A DNA stretch of 64,000 bases from NCBI RefSeq assembly GCF_003054265.1, contig NZ_QBKT01000003.1, positions 62,001-126,000 on the forward strand. The letters are read 5' to 3'. Below are positions 44,654 through 54,631 of the stretch, piece after piece. Each line of letters begins with the position of its first letter. Within the stretch, counting starts at the first letter, position 1. The position numbers and the translations under genes are program-made. This DNA comes from Kordia periserrulae (GTDB lineage: Bacteria; Bacteroidota; Bacteroidia; Flavobacteriales; Flavobacteriaceae). The notes below the pieces were generated by a model. That model saw only the letters and a program-made list of their open reading frames with translations. It ran no database searches and was not told the DNA's origin.

Positions 44654-45208
44654 ATGAAAAAAATAATTAAAAACCTATCAGTAATTGTACTAGCCCTAAG
44701 TTTCTTATTAGTCGGTTGTACAAACGATCAAGCTACTTCTGACGTTGACAATGACAATTTAACCAAGTCAAAATTACCTAGTTTCGAAACGGAATGGGAA
44801 GAAATAGGATATTTAAAAGATGGGGAACCAATCCTTACAATCGATACCAAAAAAGCCTTGAAAGCTTTGAGTGCAAGCATGAAAGAAAAGGTCAATATTA
44901 CTGAGGATTATACGTTTGTATATATTGTGAGTACCGACCAAGCGTATAATTTAGTTTTTGAAGGAAAAAAGTATCGTACTTCATTTTATGTAGAAGCCAT
45001 TACAACTTCATCTAAACTTGCAACTACAGGAACTTCTACGACATTAGTAGCATCACGTAAAATAACATGTACTACTTCCGAATGTTCTTCTGAGCCTTTA
45101 GGATGTGCTGTAAAATACGATAATGGTAACACAGGATTGCCATACTGTTCTCCATGTGAAAATGGAGGAGAATGTACGAAAACAGACATTAGTAGCGATG
45201 TTTTCTAA
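44654..45208 (+). CDS. Cysteine-rich-tailed lipoprotein, unknown
   Basis: This 184-residue lipoprotein starts at the ATG at 44654 (lipobox LVGC); an upstream frame from 44591 is not used. The middle is acidic to neutral. The last 45 residues are unusual: eight Cys (CTTSEC, LGCAV, YCSPC, GECTK and flanking) among Gly, Asn, Ser and Pro, likely forming disulfides outside the cell. No family known. It is a one-gene unit. Confidence 0.65.
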   Translation: MKKIIKNLSVIVLALSFLLVGCTNDQATSDVDNDNLTKSKLPSFETEWEEIGYLKDGEPILTIDTKKALKALSASMKEKVNITEDYTFVYIVSTDQAYNLVFEGKKYRTSFYVEAITTSSKLATTGTSTTLVASRKITCTTSECSSEPLGCAVKYDNGNTGLPYCSPCENGGECTKTDISSDVF

Positions 45209-45320
45209 ATTATTATAAAACAAAAAAGTAATTTCCAGTAATGGAAATACGAAAGGGCAGAAAAATAAAATAGAAGATTTTATTTTTCTGTTTTTTTTTA
45301 TGAGTCAATATTTTCAAAAG

Positions 45321-45362
45321 TCTAGACTCTTGACTCTAGACTCTTGACTCTAGAATCTTGAT
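45321..45362. repeat. 14-base tandem repeat
   Basis: TCTAGACTCTTGAC occurs twice exactly (45321-45334, 45335-45348) and once with changes (45349-45362). It lies at the end of the mutB transcript. The motif GACTC recurs in the repeat at 59399. Confidence 0.65.
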
Positions 45363-45374
45363 TCTAAAAAAAAT

Positions 45375-47501
45375 CTATTCATCAATCAAAATCTCCAGTA
45401 ACTGAATTGCGGCTTCACTAATTTTAGTGCCAGGACCAAAAACAGCTACGGCGCCAGCATCAAATAAAAACTCATAATCTTGATGTGGAATTACACCACC
45501 AACAATCACCATAATATCTTCACGACCGTATTTTTTTAACTCTTCAATCACTTGCGGAACGAGCGTTTTATGTCCTGCCGCTAAGGAAGAGACACCTAAA
45601 ATATGCACATCGTTTTCCATGGCTTGTTTGGCAGCTTCTGCTGGCGTTTGGAATAAAGGACCTATATCTACATCAAAACCAACATCGGCATAGCCTGTTG
45701 CGACTACTTTTGCGCCGCGATCGTGTCCGTCTTGTCCCATTTTAGCAATCATGATTCGCGGTTGGCGACCTTCCATTTCAGCAAATTTTGCCGCCAGTTC
45801 TTTCGCTTTTTGGAACGAACTATCGTCTTTAATTTCTTTACTATACACGCCTGAAAATGATTTAATTTGTGCTTTATATCGGCCAAAAACAGCTTCTAAG
45901 GCATCTGAAATTTCTCCCAAAGTCGCACGTTTACGAGCTGCGTCAACAGCTAATGCTAAGAGATTTTCTGTTCCAGATTTTGCTGCGGCTGTTAATTTTG
46001 CCAATGCTTCGTTGACTTCAGAAGCATTTCTGTTTTTCTTCAATTCGTCCAAACGTGCCAGTTGCGCATTGCGAACAGTTTGATTGTCAACTTCTAAAAT
46101 ATGTAACGGATCTTCCTTTTCGAGTCGGTATTTGTTTACACCTACAATCACATCCTGTCCAGAATCGATGCGTGCTTGCTTGCGTGCTGCGGCTTCTTCA
46201 ATGCGCATTTTGGGAATTCCTGCTTCAATTGCTTTGGTCATTCCGCCCAATTCTTCCACTTCTTCGATGAGTTTCATGGCTTTGTGCGCGATTTCATGTG
46301 TCAGTTTTTCCACATAATAACTTCCCGCCCAGGGATCTACCGTTTTGGTAATTTTGGTTTCTTCTTGCAGATAAATTTGCGTATTTCGAGCAATTCGTGC
46401 TGAGAAGTCTGTAGGCAATGCAATGGCTTCATCCAAGGCATTGGTATGCAAACTTTGCGTGCCACCAAAAGCAGCAGCAGCAGCTTCAATACAAGTTCGT
46501 GCTACATTATTAAATGGATCTTGCTCTGTTAAACTCCAACCACTCGTTTGACAATGTGTTCTGAGCGACAACGATTTTGGATTTTTCGGATGGAATTGTT
46601 TTACCAATTTTGCCCACAACATTCGTGCGGCTCTCATTTTAGCAATTTCCATAAAGTGATTCATTCCAATTGCCCAGAAAAACGATAGGCGAGGGGCAAA
46701 GGTGTCAATATCCATGCCTGCGGCAAGTCCTTTGCGTATGTATTCCAAACCGTCAGCCAATGTGTATGCGAGTTCAATATCGCAGGTGGCACCAGCTTCT
46801 TGCATGTGGTAGCCAGAAATACTAATACTGTTGAATTTAGGCATGTTTGCCGAAGTGTATTCAAAAATATCCGAAATGATTTTCATAGAAGGTGTTGGCG
46901 GATAGATGTACGTATTTCGCACCATGAACTCCTTCAAAATATCATTCTGAATTGTTCCTGCTAATTGCTCAGGTTTCACGCCTTGTTCTTCTGCAGCAAC
47001 GATATAAAACGCCATAATTGGTAACACTGCACCATTCATGGTCATGGAAACCGACATTTTATCTAGCGGAATTTGGTCGAAGAGAATTTTCATATCTTCT
47101 ACCGAATCAATTGCAACGCCTGCTTTTCCAACATCGCCAACTACACGCTCGTGGTCGCTGTCATATCCGCGATGCGTTGCCAAATCGAACGCTACGGATA
47201 AGCCTTTTTGTCCCGCCGCTAAATTTCTTCTGTAAAACGCATTACTTTCTTCTGCTGTTGAAAATCCTGCGTATTGTCGGATAGTCCAAGGTCTGCGAAC
47301 GTACATCGTTGAATACGGACCGCGAAGATTAGGTGCAATTCCAGCCACAAAATCCAGATGTTCTAGGTTTTCAATCGCTGCTTTGCTGTACGACGATTGT
47401 ATTTTGATGTCTTCTGCGGTATTGAAAGACGTTGTTTGCTCTTTTTCAAACGTTTTCGAAGTTTGGTCGAGTGTGATATGTTGGATATTTTTTCTACTCA
47501 T
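45375..47501 (-). CDS. mutB: Methylmalonyl-CoA mutase large (catalytic) subunit
   Basis: This 708-residue enzyme rearranges methylmalonyl-CoA to succinyl-CoA using adenosylcobalamin. The TIM-barrel part holds [20 protein letters not shown] and [11 protein letters not shown], and the C-terminal B12-binding domain holds [15 protein letters not shown] (DxHxxG), [11 protein letters not shown] and VIVGGVIP. The ATG at 47501 overlaps the mutA stop by 8 bases; a TTG at 47507 is less likely. It is the last gene of the operon. Confidence 0.97.
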   Translation of the reverse strand: MSRKNIQHITLDQTSKTFEKEQTTSFNTAEDIKIQSSYSKAAIENLEHLDFVAGIAPNLRGPYSTMYVRRPWTIRQYAGFSTAEESNAFYRRNLAAGQKGLSVAFDLATHRGYDSDHERVVGDVGKAGVAIDSVEDMKILFDQIPLDKMSVSMTMNGAVLPIMAFYIVAAEEQGVKPEQLAGTIQNDILKEFMVRNTYIYPPTPSMKIISDIFEYTSANMPKFNSISISGYHMQEAGATCDIELAYTLADGLEYIRKGLAAGMDIDTFAPRLSFFWAIGMNHFMEIAKMRAARMLWAKLVKQFHPKNPKSLSLRTHCQTSGWSLTEQDPFNNVARTCIEAAAAAFGGTQSLHTNALDEAIALPTDFSARIARNTQIYLQEETKITKTVDPWAGSYYVEKLTHEIAHKAMKLIEEVEELGGMTKAIEAGIPKMRIEEAAARKQARIDSGQDVIVGVNKYRLEKEDPLHILEVDNQTVRNAQLARLDELKKNRNASEVNEALAKLTAAAKSGTENLLALAVDAARKRATLGEISDALEAVFGRYKAQIKSFSGVYSKEIKDDSSFQKAKELAAKFAEMEGRQPRIMIAKMGQDGHDRGAKVVATGYADVGFDVDIGPLFQTPAEAAKQAMENDVHILGVSSLAAGHKTLVPQVIEELKKYGREDIMVIVGGVIPHQDYEFLFDAGAVAVFGPGTKISEAAIQLLEILIDE

Positions 47502-48855
47502 TGTCAAGTCGTTCTTTTTCTAGCGTTTCCGCAAGTCTTTTTGGCGAAATAGGTGCTAATAGTACTTTTCGCGTTTCTTTTTTAGCAAAAGGAGAAATTT
47601 CCAAATCGTGTTTCATGCGGTCTTCAGGATTTGGATATTTATTCGTTCCTAATAAAACTTCTTTTCCTTCGTTAAACAATGCTTGCTCTTTGGCAGCACT
47701 TTCTTTTATCTTTCGCTGAATTGTACCTTCTTTCAATTGCTTTAAGAATCCGCCATTTGCTTCAATATCTTTGAAAAGAGCCAATGCTTTTTCGGCTAAT
47801 TGTTGTGTGATACTTTCAATATAATACGCACCTTCTGTGGGATTGTCCGTTTTGTCAAAATAGCTTTCGTCTTTTAAAATGCGCAGTTGATTTCGAGAAA
47901 TTCGGTCGCCAAATTCGTTTGCGTGATGGTACAAAGCATCATACGGAAGATTGTACACAAAATCGGCTCCACCTAACACGGCACTCATGCATTCGGTCGT
48001 AGTTCGCAACATATTTACATTGTAATCGTACAAGGTTTTGTTTCGTGTAGAAGGTGACGCAATGATGCTACATTCAGCAGCAACATTGTATTCGTTTGCC
48101 AAGGTATTCCACAACAAACGTAATGCTTTTAGTTTGGCTATTTCAAAGAAATAATGCGAGCCAACCGATACGTTAAACGTGATGGTATTTGTAATTTCAG
48201 CACCGTAATGATTCAAATATTCATTCACGTGTGCGAGCGCGTATGCCAGTTGTTGTACCATGGTTGCACCTGCGTTTTGGTAGACATCCAATCGTACAGA
48301 TAGCACACTTTTAAAACCATCAAACTTCAGGATTTTTGCTAACGCTTCATGATCTGACGTAAGATTTTCAAACCAATTTCCTGTGGAGGCTAGGTTTCCT
48401 ATCAAATCAATTCCAAGCGTGATACTAGCAGCGTTTGCTTTCGCGAAAGCGTGAATCGTTTCACAATACGAAACCGATAAAAAGTCCATTTCGACATGCA
48501 TCGGCACGTTGGTATCGACATCTACAATAATATCTGAAAACTCGATTTTTTCATCTGTAATGAATAGCACAATACTTTCTGCACCTCTTTCTAAGGTGTC
48601 TTTTATTTTCTCGTTGGCTTCTTTGGCATCAGTCACGACGATACGTTGTGTAACTTTCCATTCGGTAGTTTTGGTAGCGATTTTATGTACATCTCCAAAA
48701 TTCTCACGATGGTAAAAAGGTGTAATGTCAATGCCTTCTTGCGTAGCTGTGACCAGAGTTTGGTTGTAATCGGCTCCTTTGAGATCGACTTGTATTTTTT
48801 GTTTCCATTGTGCAGCAGAAACTGCATCAAATTCGTCAAATAATGAATTATTCAT
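47494..48855 (-). CDS. mutA: Methylmalonyl-CoA mutase small subunit, short form
   Basis: This 453-residue subunit pairs with MutB. It has the mutase barrel fold ([20 protein letters not shown]) but stops before the degenerate cobalamin-like domain present in longer MutA proteins (about 620). The C-terminal tail has [20 protein letters not shown]. Its start overlaps the ftsB-like gene stop by 8 bases and its end overlaps mutB, so all are translationally coupled. Confidence 0.93.
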   Translation of the reverse strand: MNNSLFDEFDAVSAAQWKQKIQVDLKGADYNQTLVTATQEGIDITPFYHRENFGDVHKIATKTTEWKVTQRIVVTDAKEANEKIKDTLERGAESIVLFITDEKIEFSDIIVDVDTNVPMHVEMDFLSVSYCETIHAFAKANAASITLGIDLIGNLASTGNWFENLTSDHEALAKILKFDGFKSVLSVRLDVYQNAGATMVQQLAYALAHVNEYLNHYGAEITNTITFNVSVGSHYFFEIAKLKALRLLWNTLANEYNVAAECSIIASPSTRNKTLYDYNVNMLRTTTECMSAVLGGADFVYNLPYDALYHHANEFGDRISRNQLRILKDESYFDKTDNPTEGAYYIESITQQLAEKALALFKDIEANGGFLKQLKEGTIQRKIKESAAKEQALFNEGKEVLLGTNKYPNPEDRMKHDLEISPFAKKETRKVLLAPISPKRLAETLEKERLDNE

Positions 48856-49156
48856 TGTCAGATGTTTTTAGGCTATCGGCGTATTCAACGATATAAATTT
48901 CTTCATTTTCTTTCTTCATAAAGTAGTGAACACGCGCGTAATTTTCAAGTTCTTCCATGCTAGAAAAACGTTTGATACTTATTTTGTCTTTTTTGATATC
49001 GCGTTTTAGCGTGGTAATTTCATCTTTTAAAAGCTCAATTTGCTTATTGAGTTCTCTGTGTGTGTAAAACCATGAATTTGCATCCAAAAAGAGCATCCAT
49101 ATAATAAATATGGCAGAGGTGATGATGTATATGTTTTTAAACTTTTCTAGTTTCAT
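48848..49156 (-). CDS. FtsB/DivIC-type septum formation initiator
   Basis: This 102-residue single-pass protein has a short cytosolic tail, a membrane segment at about residues 7-26 (IYIITSAIFIIWMLFLDANS) and a coiled coil (LNKQIELLKDEITTLKRDI), as in the FtsB/DivIC family that joins the division complex. The ATG at 49156 is preferred over a GTG at 49168. It lies between udk and mutA and overlaps mutA by 8 bases. Confidence 0.88.
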   Translation of the reverse strand: MKLEKFKNIYIITSAIFIIWMLFLDANSWFYTHRELNKQIELLKDEITTLKRDIKKDKISIKRFSSMEELENYARVHYFMKKENEEIYIVEYADSLKTSDNE

Positions 49157-49202
49157 GCTTTTGAACACGATGCAAAATTTTTATGTGTAAATGTACTAAA
49201 TA

Positions 49203-49811
49203 TTAGGCTAATCGCTCACTAATAATTGTACGAACAATATCGACTGCTACGGTATTGTAGCGATTGTTTGGAATGATGATATCGGCAAACTCTTTTGTAG
49301 GCTCAATAAATTGTTCGTGCATCGGTTTGAGTGTGGTTTGGTATCGTGCCAAAACTTCGTCGATATCGCGTCCGCGTTGGGTAATATCGCGTTTGATTCT
49401 TCGGATAAGACGTTCGTCAGAATCGGCATGGACAAAAATTTTGATGTCGAACATATCTCTTAATTCTGGATTTGTAAGAATCAGAATGCCTTCCACAATC
49501 ATTACTTTTCTGGGCAAGGTATGAATCGTATCGCCTGTACGATTGTGTTTTACAAACGAATATACAGGTTGATCGATGGGATTTCCTTTTTTCAATTCGC
49601 GCAAATGTTGACAAATCAGGTTAAAATCAATAGAGCGTGGATGATCAAAGTTGATACGTGTACGTTCTTCGTAACTCAAATGTGACGTATCATTGTAATA
49701 CGAATCTTGAGAAATAATCCCGACTTCATTTTCGGGAAGTTGTTTGATAATTTCGTTGACAACGGTTGTTTTTCCGCTTCCCGTTCCGCCACCAATACCA
49801 ATAATAAGCAT
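49203..49811 (-). CDS. udk: Uridine kinase
   Basis: This 202-residue enzyme phosphorylates uridine and cytidine in pyrimidine salvage. It starts MLIIGIGGGTGSGKTTVV with the Walker A loop and has SYYNDTSHLS, RINFDHPRSIDF, and KIFVHADSDERLIRRIKRD, all typical. It is the first gene of the udk-ftsB-like-mutA-mutB operon, with only short gaps between genes. Confidence 0.96.
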   Translation of the reverse strand: MLIIGIGGGTGSGKTTVVNEIIKQLPENEVGIISQDSYYNDTSHLSYEERTRINFDHPRSIDFNLICQHLRELKKGNPIDQPVYSFVKHNRTGDTIHTLPRKVMIVEGILILTNPELRDMFDIKIFVHADSDERLIRRIKRDITQRGRDIDEVLARYQTTLKPMHEQFIEPTKEFADIIIPNNRYNTVAVDIVRTIISERLA

Positions 49812-49913
49812 ATTGTTTGTCTTTTGAATTGCAGGACAAAATTAAGTAATTTATTGATGAAAATTATTTTCAAAAAATAAATTGTTTTTGCTTTTCCGTT
49901 TCAAGAAAAGTCA

Positions 49914-49921
49914 TATATTTG
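49914..49921 (+). promoter_or_regulatory. Candidate -7 box of the tRNA-Pro gene
   Basis: TATATTTG at 49914-49921 matches TAnnTTTG and lies 25 bases before the tRNA. No strong -33 box at ideal spacing is seen. Confidence 0.4.
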
Positions 49922-49945
49922 CAATCCAAATTTAGATAACCTTTT

Positions 49946-50020
49946 CGGGGTGTAGCGTAGCCCGGTTATCGCGCCGCGTTTGGGACGCGGAGGTCGCAGG
50001 TTCGAATCCTGCCACCCCGA
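49946..50020 (+). tRNA. tRNA-Pro (anticodon UGG)
   Basis: The acceptor stem CGGGGTG pairs with CACCCCG, the anticodon stem CCGCG/CGCGG encloses the loop TTTGGGA with anticodon TGG, and the T-arm contains GGTTCGAATCC. The gene is 75 bases long with discriminator A and the 3' CCA not encoded. It decodes CCA and related proline codons. No neighbouring tRNA is present. A T-rich terminator follows. Confidence 0.97.
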
Positions 50021-50028
50021 CAAAATCA

Positions 50029-50098
50029 AAGCCTTGCTTTCGCAGGGCTTTTTTTATAAAACAAATCTGAGCTTGCTCATTAATTTGTTTTATAAAAA
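50029..50098 (+). terminator. Two stacked hairpins after tRNA-Pro
   Basis: The first hairpin is AAGCCTTGC/GCAGGGCTT with a 4-base loop (one G-T pair) followed by TTTTT. The second has 12-base arms TATAAAACAAAT and ATTTGTTTTATA (50055-50066, 50083-50094) with a 16-base loop. The 210 bases beyond, to the gene stop at 50309, show no feature. Confidence 0.75.
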
Positions 50099-50308
50099 AA
50101 GAACTGATTTGCGATAGCAAATGCAGGGCTTAGACTTTGCAACGAACCCATCTCAGGATCACGCTAGTAATCCTATTTTTCTAGCTCGCTTAAAAGTTTT
50201 TTCTAAAGAAGTAATGAATTTTTTCACACAAATTTTAACTTTCTAGAAGTAATAGATTCATGCCAATAATCTTAAATTCCTTCAAAAAGAAATTTCCAAA
50301 TTTAAATT

Positions 50309-52495
50309 TTAATACAACTTAAAATATTGTTCTCGCTTATTTGCCAATTTTCTGGATTCTATAAATTCACGCGGAAATCCATACGAGCGTTGTACAAATT
50401 CAAAGGCTCGTTTGGTGTCAACATTGTAAAATGTGTAATTTCCGTTCCCTTTCGAAATGATATGCCAATACATACCGTATTCGCCTTTTACGGGCGCGTC
50501 TTTGTAGCGTTCAATTTCTTGAAGTTCTATGTCCCCCGTTAAATAATGCCATTCATTTCTTGCCAACTTGGAGGACTTTACTTTGATCAGGTAATTTCCG
50601 TTGGTTGTTCTTTCAAATTTGAACAAGGTGTTATTATCATCGTATTTACCACAAATGTTTAAAGAGTTGTATCCAGTAACATCTGAAGTCATGATATAGT
50701 TTAAACACACACGTTTGCCGTTGGAAGCATTCATTCTAAATATCCTGTCTTCTATGGGTTTAGGCTTGACATTTATAGGATTTTTTGCATCAAAATACCA
50801 ACGTCCGTTATTGGTTTTATTTGGTTTCCAACTTGACAGAAAGAAATCCTGACTTTTAATACTGTAGAATAGTGTGTCTGCCGAAATCGTTGTTTCATTT
50901 TCGTTTCCTACATTGACAATTTTATAATAGCCATCTGCTTGTTGTATGATTTTCCAAAGTTGATAATTGTCGTTTCTATCGTCAACGGTAAGTTTTACAT
51001 CGCCTCTTTGGTTTCCTTCGGAAGCTAGTGACCAAAATTTGCCATCAATTTCTACTTGTAATTGATAGATACCGTTTCTCACACGTTTAATGCGCCAATT
51101 TTTGAAAAATTCGCCCATTTTGAAATGATTTTTTTGAACATTATATCCTAATGAAGTGGTTCTGTTATTAATTTTATTGGTCAATTCGACGGCAAAATTA
51201 TTTTTGACAGCTTTGTTAAAATTGGAGCTGCTTTGTGTGATAAAATTATCGTTAGTAACTACTATTGGCGTAGGATTTACAGGAGTTTGTTGTTTTTTGG
51301 CTGGTGCAACATTAAAGGTTTTCGTTGTTGACCATGCGCTGTACGAACCGTTGATAAATACACGTACTTTCCATTGCCAACCGTTGAGTTCATTGTTTGT
51401 ACGGTGTTGGCGCTGCACTAATTGATAGTTAGATACAGGCGTATTTTGTATAAATGACTTTTTGTTATTGTTGGGATGTATGATGTAAATTTCATATTGT
51501 TCAGCATTTGGCACATCTGCCCAATCAAAATTCCATACGTATGTTTTGTTAGTATTTACAATTCCATTCGCTAGTGTTGCGTTGGATTGCGGGTAAATTA
51601 AGGTAATAGTTGATGGAATCGGTTGTTTAAAATCTAAGATTCTTGACTGACTCCATTTGCTCCATTCATTTCCTACCTTAGCTCTAACCCACCATCTCCA
51701 AGTATCATTTATCAATGTTGCATCAATGGTTGTGTTCATGACGAATCTGTAATTGGTAGCGTTTACGGTTGTGTTGAGCAGGGTATTTTTTTGATTTTCA
51801 TGCTGGATGATAATTTGATAGGAAGAAGCATTCGCCACTCGACTCCAATTAAATGTTATCACACTTCCTTTTTTATTTTCCACTATAAAATTGCTTGCAG
51901 GCGCAGTTAATGTTGGAATCGAAGAGTTTACTATAGGTTGCGGTTTTGGTGCTGGTTTCGGTTTTTCCTTTTTTGGAGTATAAGGAATAAATTTAAACAT
52001 CGCATTGGCGAGTCCGTCCGCATATTTTTGAACAATAGTACTTCCGACAGGAAATCCCGCTGCAGCGGAAATGGACTTGTTACTGTGTTTTGCAGTGATG
52101 TAGTAATGTCCGTCTCCTGTAGCCAAGACGAGTTTGAATTTTTGATTTTCCACATTTGCCTGATTCCAAACTTGTACAACTGCATTGTTTTCCTGACTTC
52201 CTCCACGAATATCCAATACTTTGTTTTGCTCTTTGGAACGAATAATATAAAATCCATTGCCAATTTCTTCAAAGCGAAAAAGCTGGTTGTTTTGATTGGT
52301 TTGTTGTGCCAAAACTACAGCAACACCATTGTTTTCATACGGTGGCTGTACTTGTAATACACGTCCTTTTTCATAACTTTCAATGACGTACCATTGTCCT
52401 TTTTGCACAGGATTTTGTGCATATATTGATGTTGAAATGATGCAAAATAATAGCGTGAAGCAATACTGTTTTAAAGTATGGGAAAGTGATTTCAT
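50309..52495 (-). CDS. Large secreted protein with ricin-like and Fn3-like domains
   Basis: This 728-residue protein has a signal peptide (ending SIYAQ). Residues about 27-170 resemble a ricin-type beta-trefoil (KVLDIRGGSQENNAVVQVWN, then GDGHYYITAKHSNKSIS). Two Fn3-like beta-sandwich repeats follow at about 200-400 (TFNWSRVANASSYQIIIQH, WNFDWADVPNAEQYEIYI). The C-terminal half holds further lectin-like repeats (QLWKIIQQADGYYKIVNVGN). It probably binds sugars or polymers at the surface. No catalytic motif or T9SS C-terminal domain is obvious. Stands alone. Confidence 0.78.
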   Translation of the reverse strand: MKSLSHTLKQYCFTLLFCIISTSIYAQNPVQKGQWYVIESYEKGRVLQVQPPYENNGVAVVLAQQTNQNNQLFRFEEIGNGFYIIRSKEQNKVLDIRGGSQENNAVVQVWNQANVENQKFKLVLATGDGHYYITAKHSNKSISAAAGFPVGSTIVQKYADGLANAMFKFIPYTPKKEKPKPAPKPQPIVNSSIPTLTAPASNFIVENKKGSVITFNWSRVANASSYQIIIQHENQKNTLLNTTVNATNYRFVMNTTIDATLINDTWRWWVRAKVGNEWSKWSQSRILDFKQPIPSTITLIYPQSNATLANGIVNTNKTYVWNFDWADVPNAEQYEIYIIHPNNNKKSFIQNTPVSNYQLVQRQHRTNNELNGWQWKVRVFINGSYSAWSTTKTFNVAPAKKQQTPVNPTPIVVTNDNFITQSSSNFNKAVKNNFAVELTNKINNRTTSLGYNVQKNHFKMGEFFKNWRIKRVRNGIYQLQVEIDGKFWSLASEGNQRGDVKLTVDDRNDNYQLWKIIQQADGYYKIVNVGNENETTISADTLFYSIKSQDFFLSSWKPNKTNNGRWYFDAKNPINVKPKPIEDRIFRMNASNGKRVCLNYIMTSDVTGYNSLNICGKYDDNNTLFKFERTTNGNYLIKVKSSKLARNEWHYLTGDIELQEIERYKDAPVKGEYGMYWHIISKGNGNYTFYNVDTKRAFEFVQRSYGFPREFIESRKLANKREQYFKLY

Positions 52496-52677
52496 CGGGA
52501 AAAAATGTTTTTCTGAGTTGTAAATATAGAATTATATATTTTCAAAAACATTGCCAATTTTATGATTTTCAGATAAATGCTTGATTTTACTACGTGTAAA
52601 AGCATGTTTGAAAAGCTATTTCATTCTCTTAATTTGATAAAAATCAATATCTTGTTGCTCATCCAATAATTATTTAC

Positions 52678-53061
52678 ATGAAACTAAAATTTCCAATAAT
52701 CATTATCGTAATTTCTTTTTTATTTGCTTGCGAAAACAATCCAAAGAAAACTCAAACTGATACCAAAACGGATCAAACTACAAAGGTCGGTTTAGACAAC
52801 GGACGCTGGATTAGCACGAGCGATTCCAACGCTGGTGTACAAATTAAAGACGGCAAATTTATTATGTTTTACAAGGGGACAGAAACGAGTTCAAACAGTA
52901 TTTATGAGTATGAATTAACGGAAAAAGACGGTATTGAGTATTTGAATTTGAAAAATGCAGAAGGCGATGAAATGATTTACGGTTTACTTGAATATTCAGA
53001 AGAAACGATGGTATTGAGCTATTTAGATCGTGGAAATACGTTAACCTACGAAAAAGAGTAA
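52678..53061 (+). CDS. Small lipoprotein
   Basis: This 127-residue lipoprotein (lipobox LFAC) has a Lys/Thr-rich linker and a compact beta-rich domain (GRWISTSDSNAGVQIKDGKF, then MVLSYLDRGNTLTYEKE). The fold could be a small lipocalin-like barrel, but I do not recognise it. It is 116 bases before the next gene and probably a separate unit. Confidence 0.7.
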   Translation: MKLKFPIIIIVISFLFACENNPKKTQTDTKTDQTTKVGLDNGRWISTSDSNAGVQIKDGKFIMFYKGTETSSNSIYEYELTEKDGIEYLNLKNAEGDEMIYGLLEYSEETMVLSYLDRGNTLTYEKE

Positions 53062-53177
53062 AAGAGTTTTCATGTTCAAAAAAAATAAACTACGTACAAA
53101 CCCTCGATTTTCAGGTTTGTTTTCAAATACGCATTTTAAATTGTATGTTTGAATAACTGACCAAAACTATTGATTAC

Positions 53178-53984
53178 ATGGCTACTTCAGACCCAAAACC
53201 GACAAGTGCTACGCCTGAAAGCACTTCTACATCTAAGAAGAAAGCAAATCCTATTTCCAAAAAACAAACTGCAAACGAGCCGCCAAAAGGAATTTCTAAA
53301 GGTGTTTCAGATGAAACGATGGTAAGTTTTAAAAGAGAGCTGGAAAATATGTTGCTGTTTGCTATGAAAAATGGAAAAACGATTGACACAGACATCAATT
53401 CGTTGATTGAGAGTAATAATATCAGCGATTTGATCAACGCGCACAATATTCTGGTTAAAAATATAGAGCCAGCAACACCAAAATCTATTGCCTATTTGGA
53501 TTTGGTTTCAAAAGGGGACGATAAAAAAAATATATTTCAGCGGTTGCCTATGATTCGAAACTTAATCATTTTAGCCGTGATTTTTTTACTAATTTTTATT
53601 GGCACATCGCTTTCGTCAGAAGTTAATACCACTTCGTTAGCTAAAGGCGTGTTGAGCAATAGCGGAAAATCGTTACTATTAAACATGCTGTTTTTATGTG
53701 CTATTTCTGGATTGGGCGTTATGTTTTATTTATTGCGCGATATTAGTGACGGAGTTAGAAATGCTACGCTAATGCCAGAACAATCTATTTACTATGTAGC
53801 ATTAATTATATTGGGAATTATCTCAGGATTGATTCTTTCCGAAATCGTTTCATCGTACAACTCAGGAAAAGATTTGAGCGTATTTAACAACGCAGTTCTA
53901 GCGTTGATTGGCGGATTTTCTTCGGATGCAATTTTTAGTATTTTACAGGGAATCATCAACAGAATAAAGGCCATTTTTCAATAA
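53178..53984 (+). CDS. Membrane protein, first gene of a three-gene unknown operon
   Basis: This 268-residue protein begins with about 45 residues rich in Thr, Ser, Lys and Pro, then a helical region, then four membrane segments at about residues 128-148, 170-190, 205-225 and 240-260. It has no known motif. Downstream genes for a lipoprotein and a small cytosolic protein follow at 33 and 11 bases, so the three are probably co-expressed. Confidence 0.65.
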   Translation: MATSDPKPTSATPESTSTSKKKANPISKKQTANEPPKGISKGVSDETMVSFKRELENMLLFAMKNGKTIDTDINSLIESNNISDLINAHNILVKNIEPATPKSIAYLDLVSKGDDKKNIFQRLPMIRNLIILAVIFLLIFIGTSLSSEVNTTSLAKGVLSNSGKSLLLNMLFLCAISGLGVMFYLLRDISDGVRNATLMPEQSIYYVALIILGIISGLILSEIVSSYNSGKDLSVFNNAVLALIGGFSSDAIFSILQGIINRIKAIFQ

Positions 53985-54017
53985 GAATTCAAAACAAACC
54001 ATTTATAAAACTAGCAG

Positions 54018-54620
54018 ATGAAATTTTTAATAAGAAGTAGCAGTGTCCTTTTGGTAACACTGAGTTTGTATGCTTGCGCGTCTATTCCCGCATCAACAGC
54101 GACCTTATCACAAGAAGTAATTGCAGAAGCCAATTCCATGCATCAACTGAATATTGCGTTGGTAAATAAGCTTTTTGATGAACGAAAAGACAAGGTGAAC
54201 GATTTTATCAACAATCAATACATTCCTAGATTTGTAAAAAACTTTCAATCGAAAATTCCAGCTGGTATAGATGTCAATGCCGAATTGCCAAATATTTTAA
54301 AAAGCATCATGCCTGTAATTAATAGAAAACGCGATTCGCTTCAAGGGTTGCTCGATGTGCAACGAAACGAAATGATTACGACTTTAAACAACAGTTATGC
54401 AAACTATCAACAAGCGAGTTCAACTTTACAAAACTTGATAAGTTCTGCGGTAAAGCTCAAACAATCGGAAGCAAATACGTTGGCAGAAATACAGAATTTG
54501 ACGCATACGAATTTAAACGTCGGCAAAATTCAAAGTCATTTAGACAGTTTATTAATCAAAACAGGAAACGGCTTTAACAAGCTTCTGAACGTAGAATCAA
54601 CAATTAGAGGAAACAACTAA
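54018..54620 (+). CDS. Lipoprotein with long helical region, second gene of unknown operon
   Basis: This 200-residue lipoprotein (lipobox LYAC) is almost wholly helical after the signal, with coiled-coil-like stretches (IAEANSMHQLNIALVNKLF, YANYQQASSTLQNLISSAVK) and few Cys. The shape recalls periplasmic adaptor-like proteins. No family recognised. Its neighbours are a four-helix membrane protein and an 89-residue protein. Confidence 0.65.
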   Translation: MKFLIRSSSVLLVTLSLYACASIPASTATLSQEVIAEANSMHQLNIALVNKLFDERKDKVNDFINNQYIPRFVKNFQSKIPAGIDVNAELPNILKSIMPVINRKRDSLQGLLDVQRNEMITTLNNSYANYQQASSTLQNLISSAVKLKQSEANTLAEIQNLTHTNLNVGKIQSHLDSLLIKTGNGFNKLLNVESTIRGNN

Positions 54621-54631
54621 ATAGAAACACT

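Noticed and set aside
45321-45362. Possible CRISPR array
   Set aside because: The repeats are only 14 bases and directly adjacent with no spacers; no cas gene is present.
49932-50120. Minus-strand open frame with GFEPATSASQTRRD-like text
   Set aside because: This is the well-known false protein obtained by translating the antisense of tRNA-Pro; the tRNA explains the sequence.
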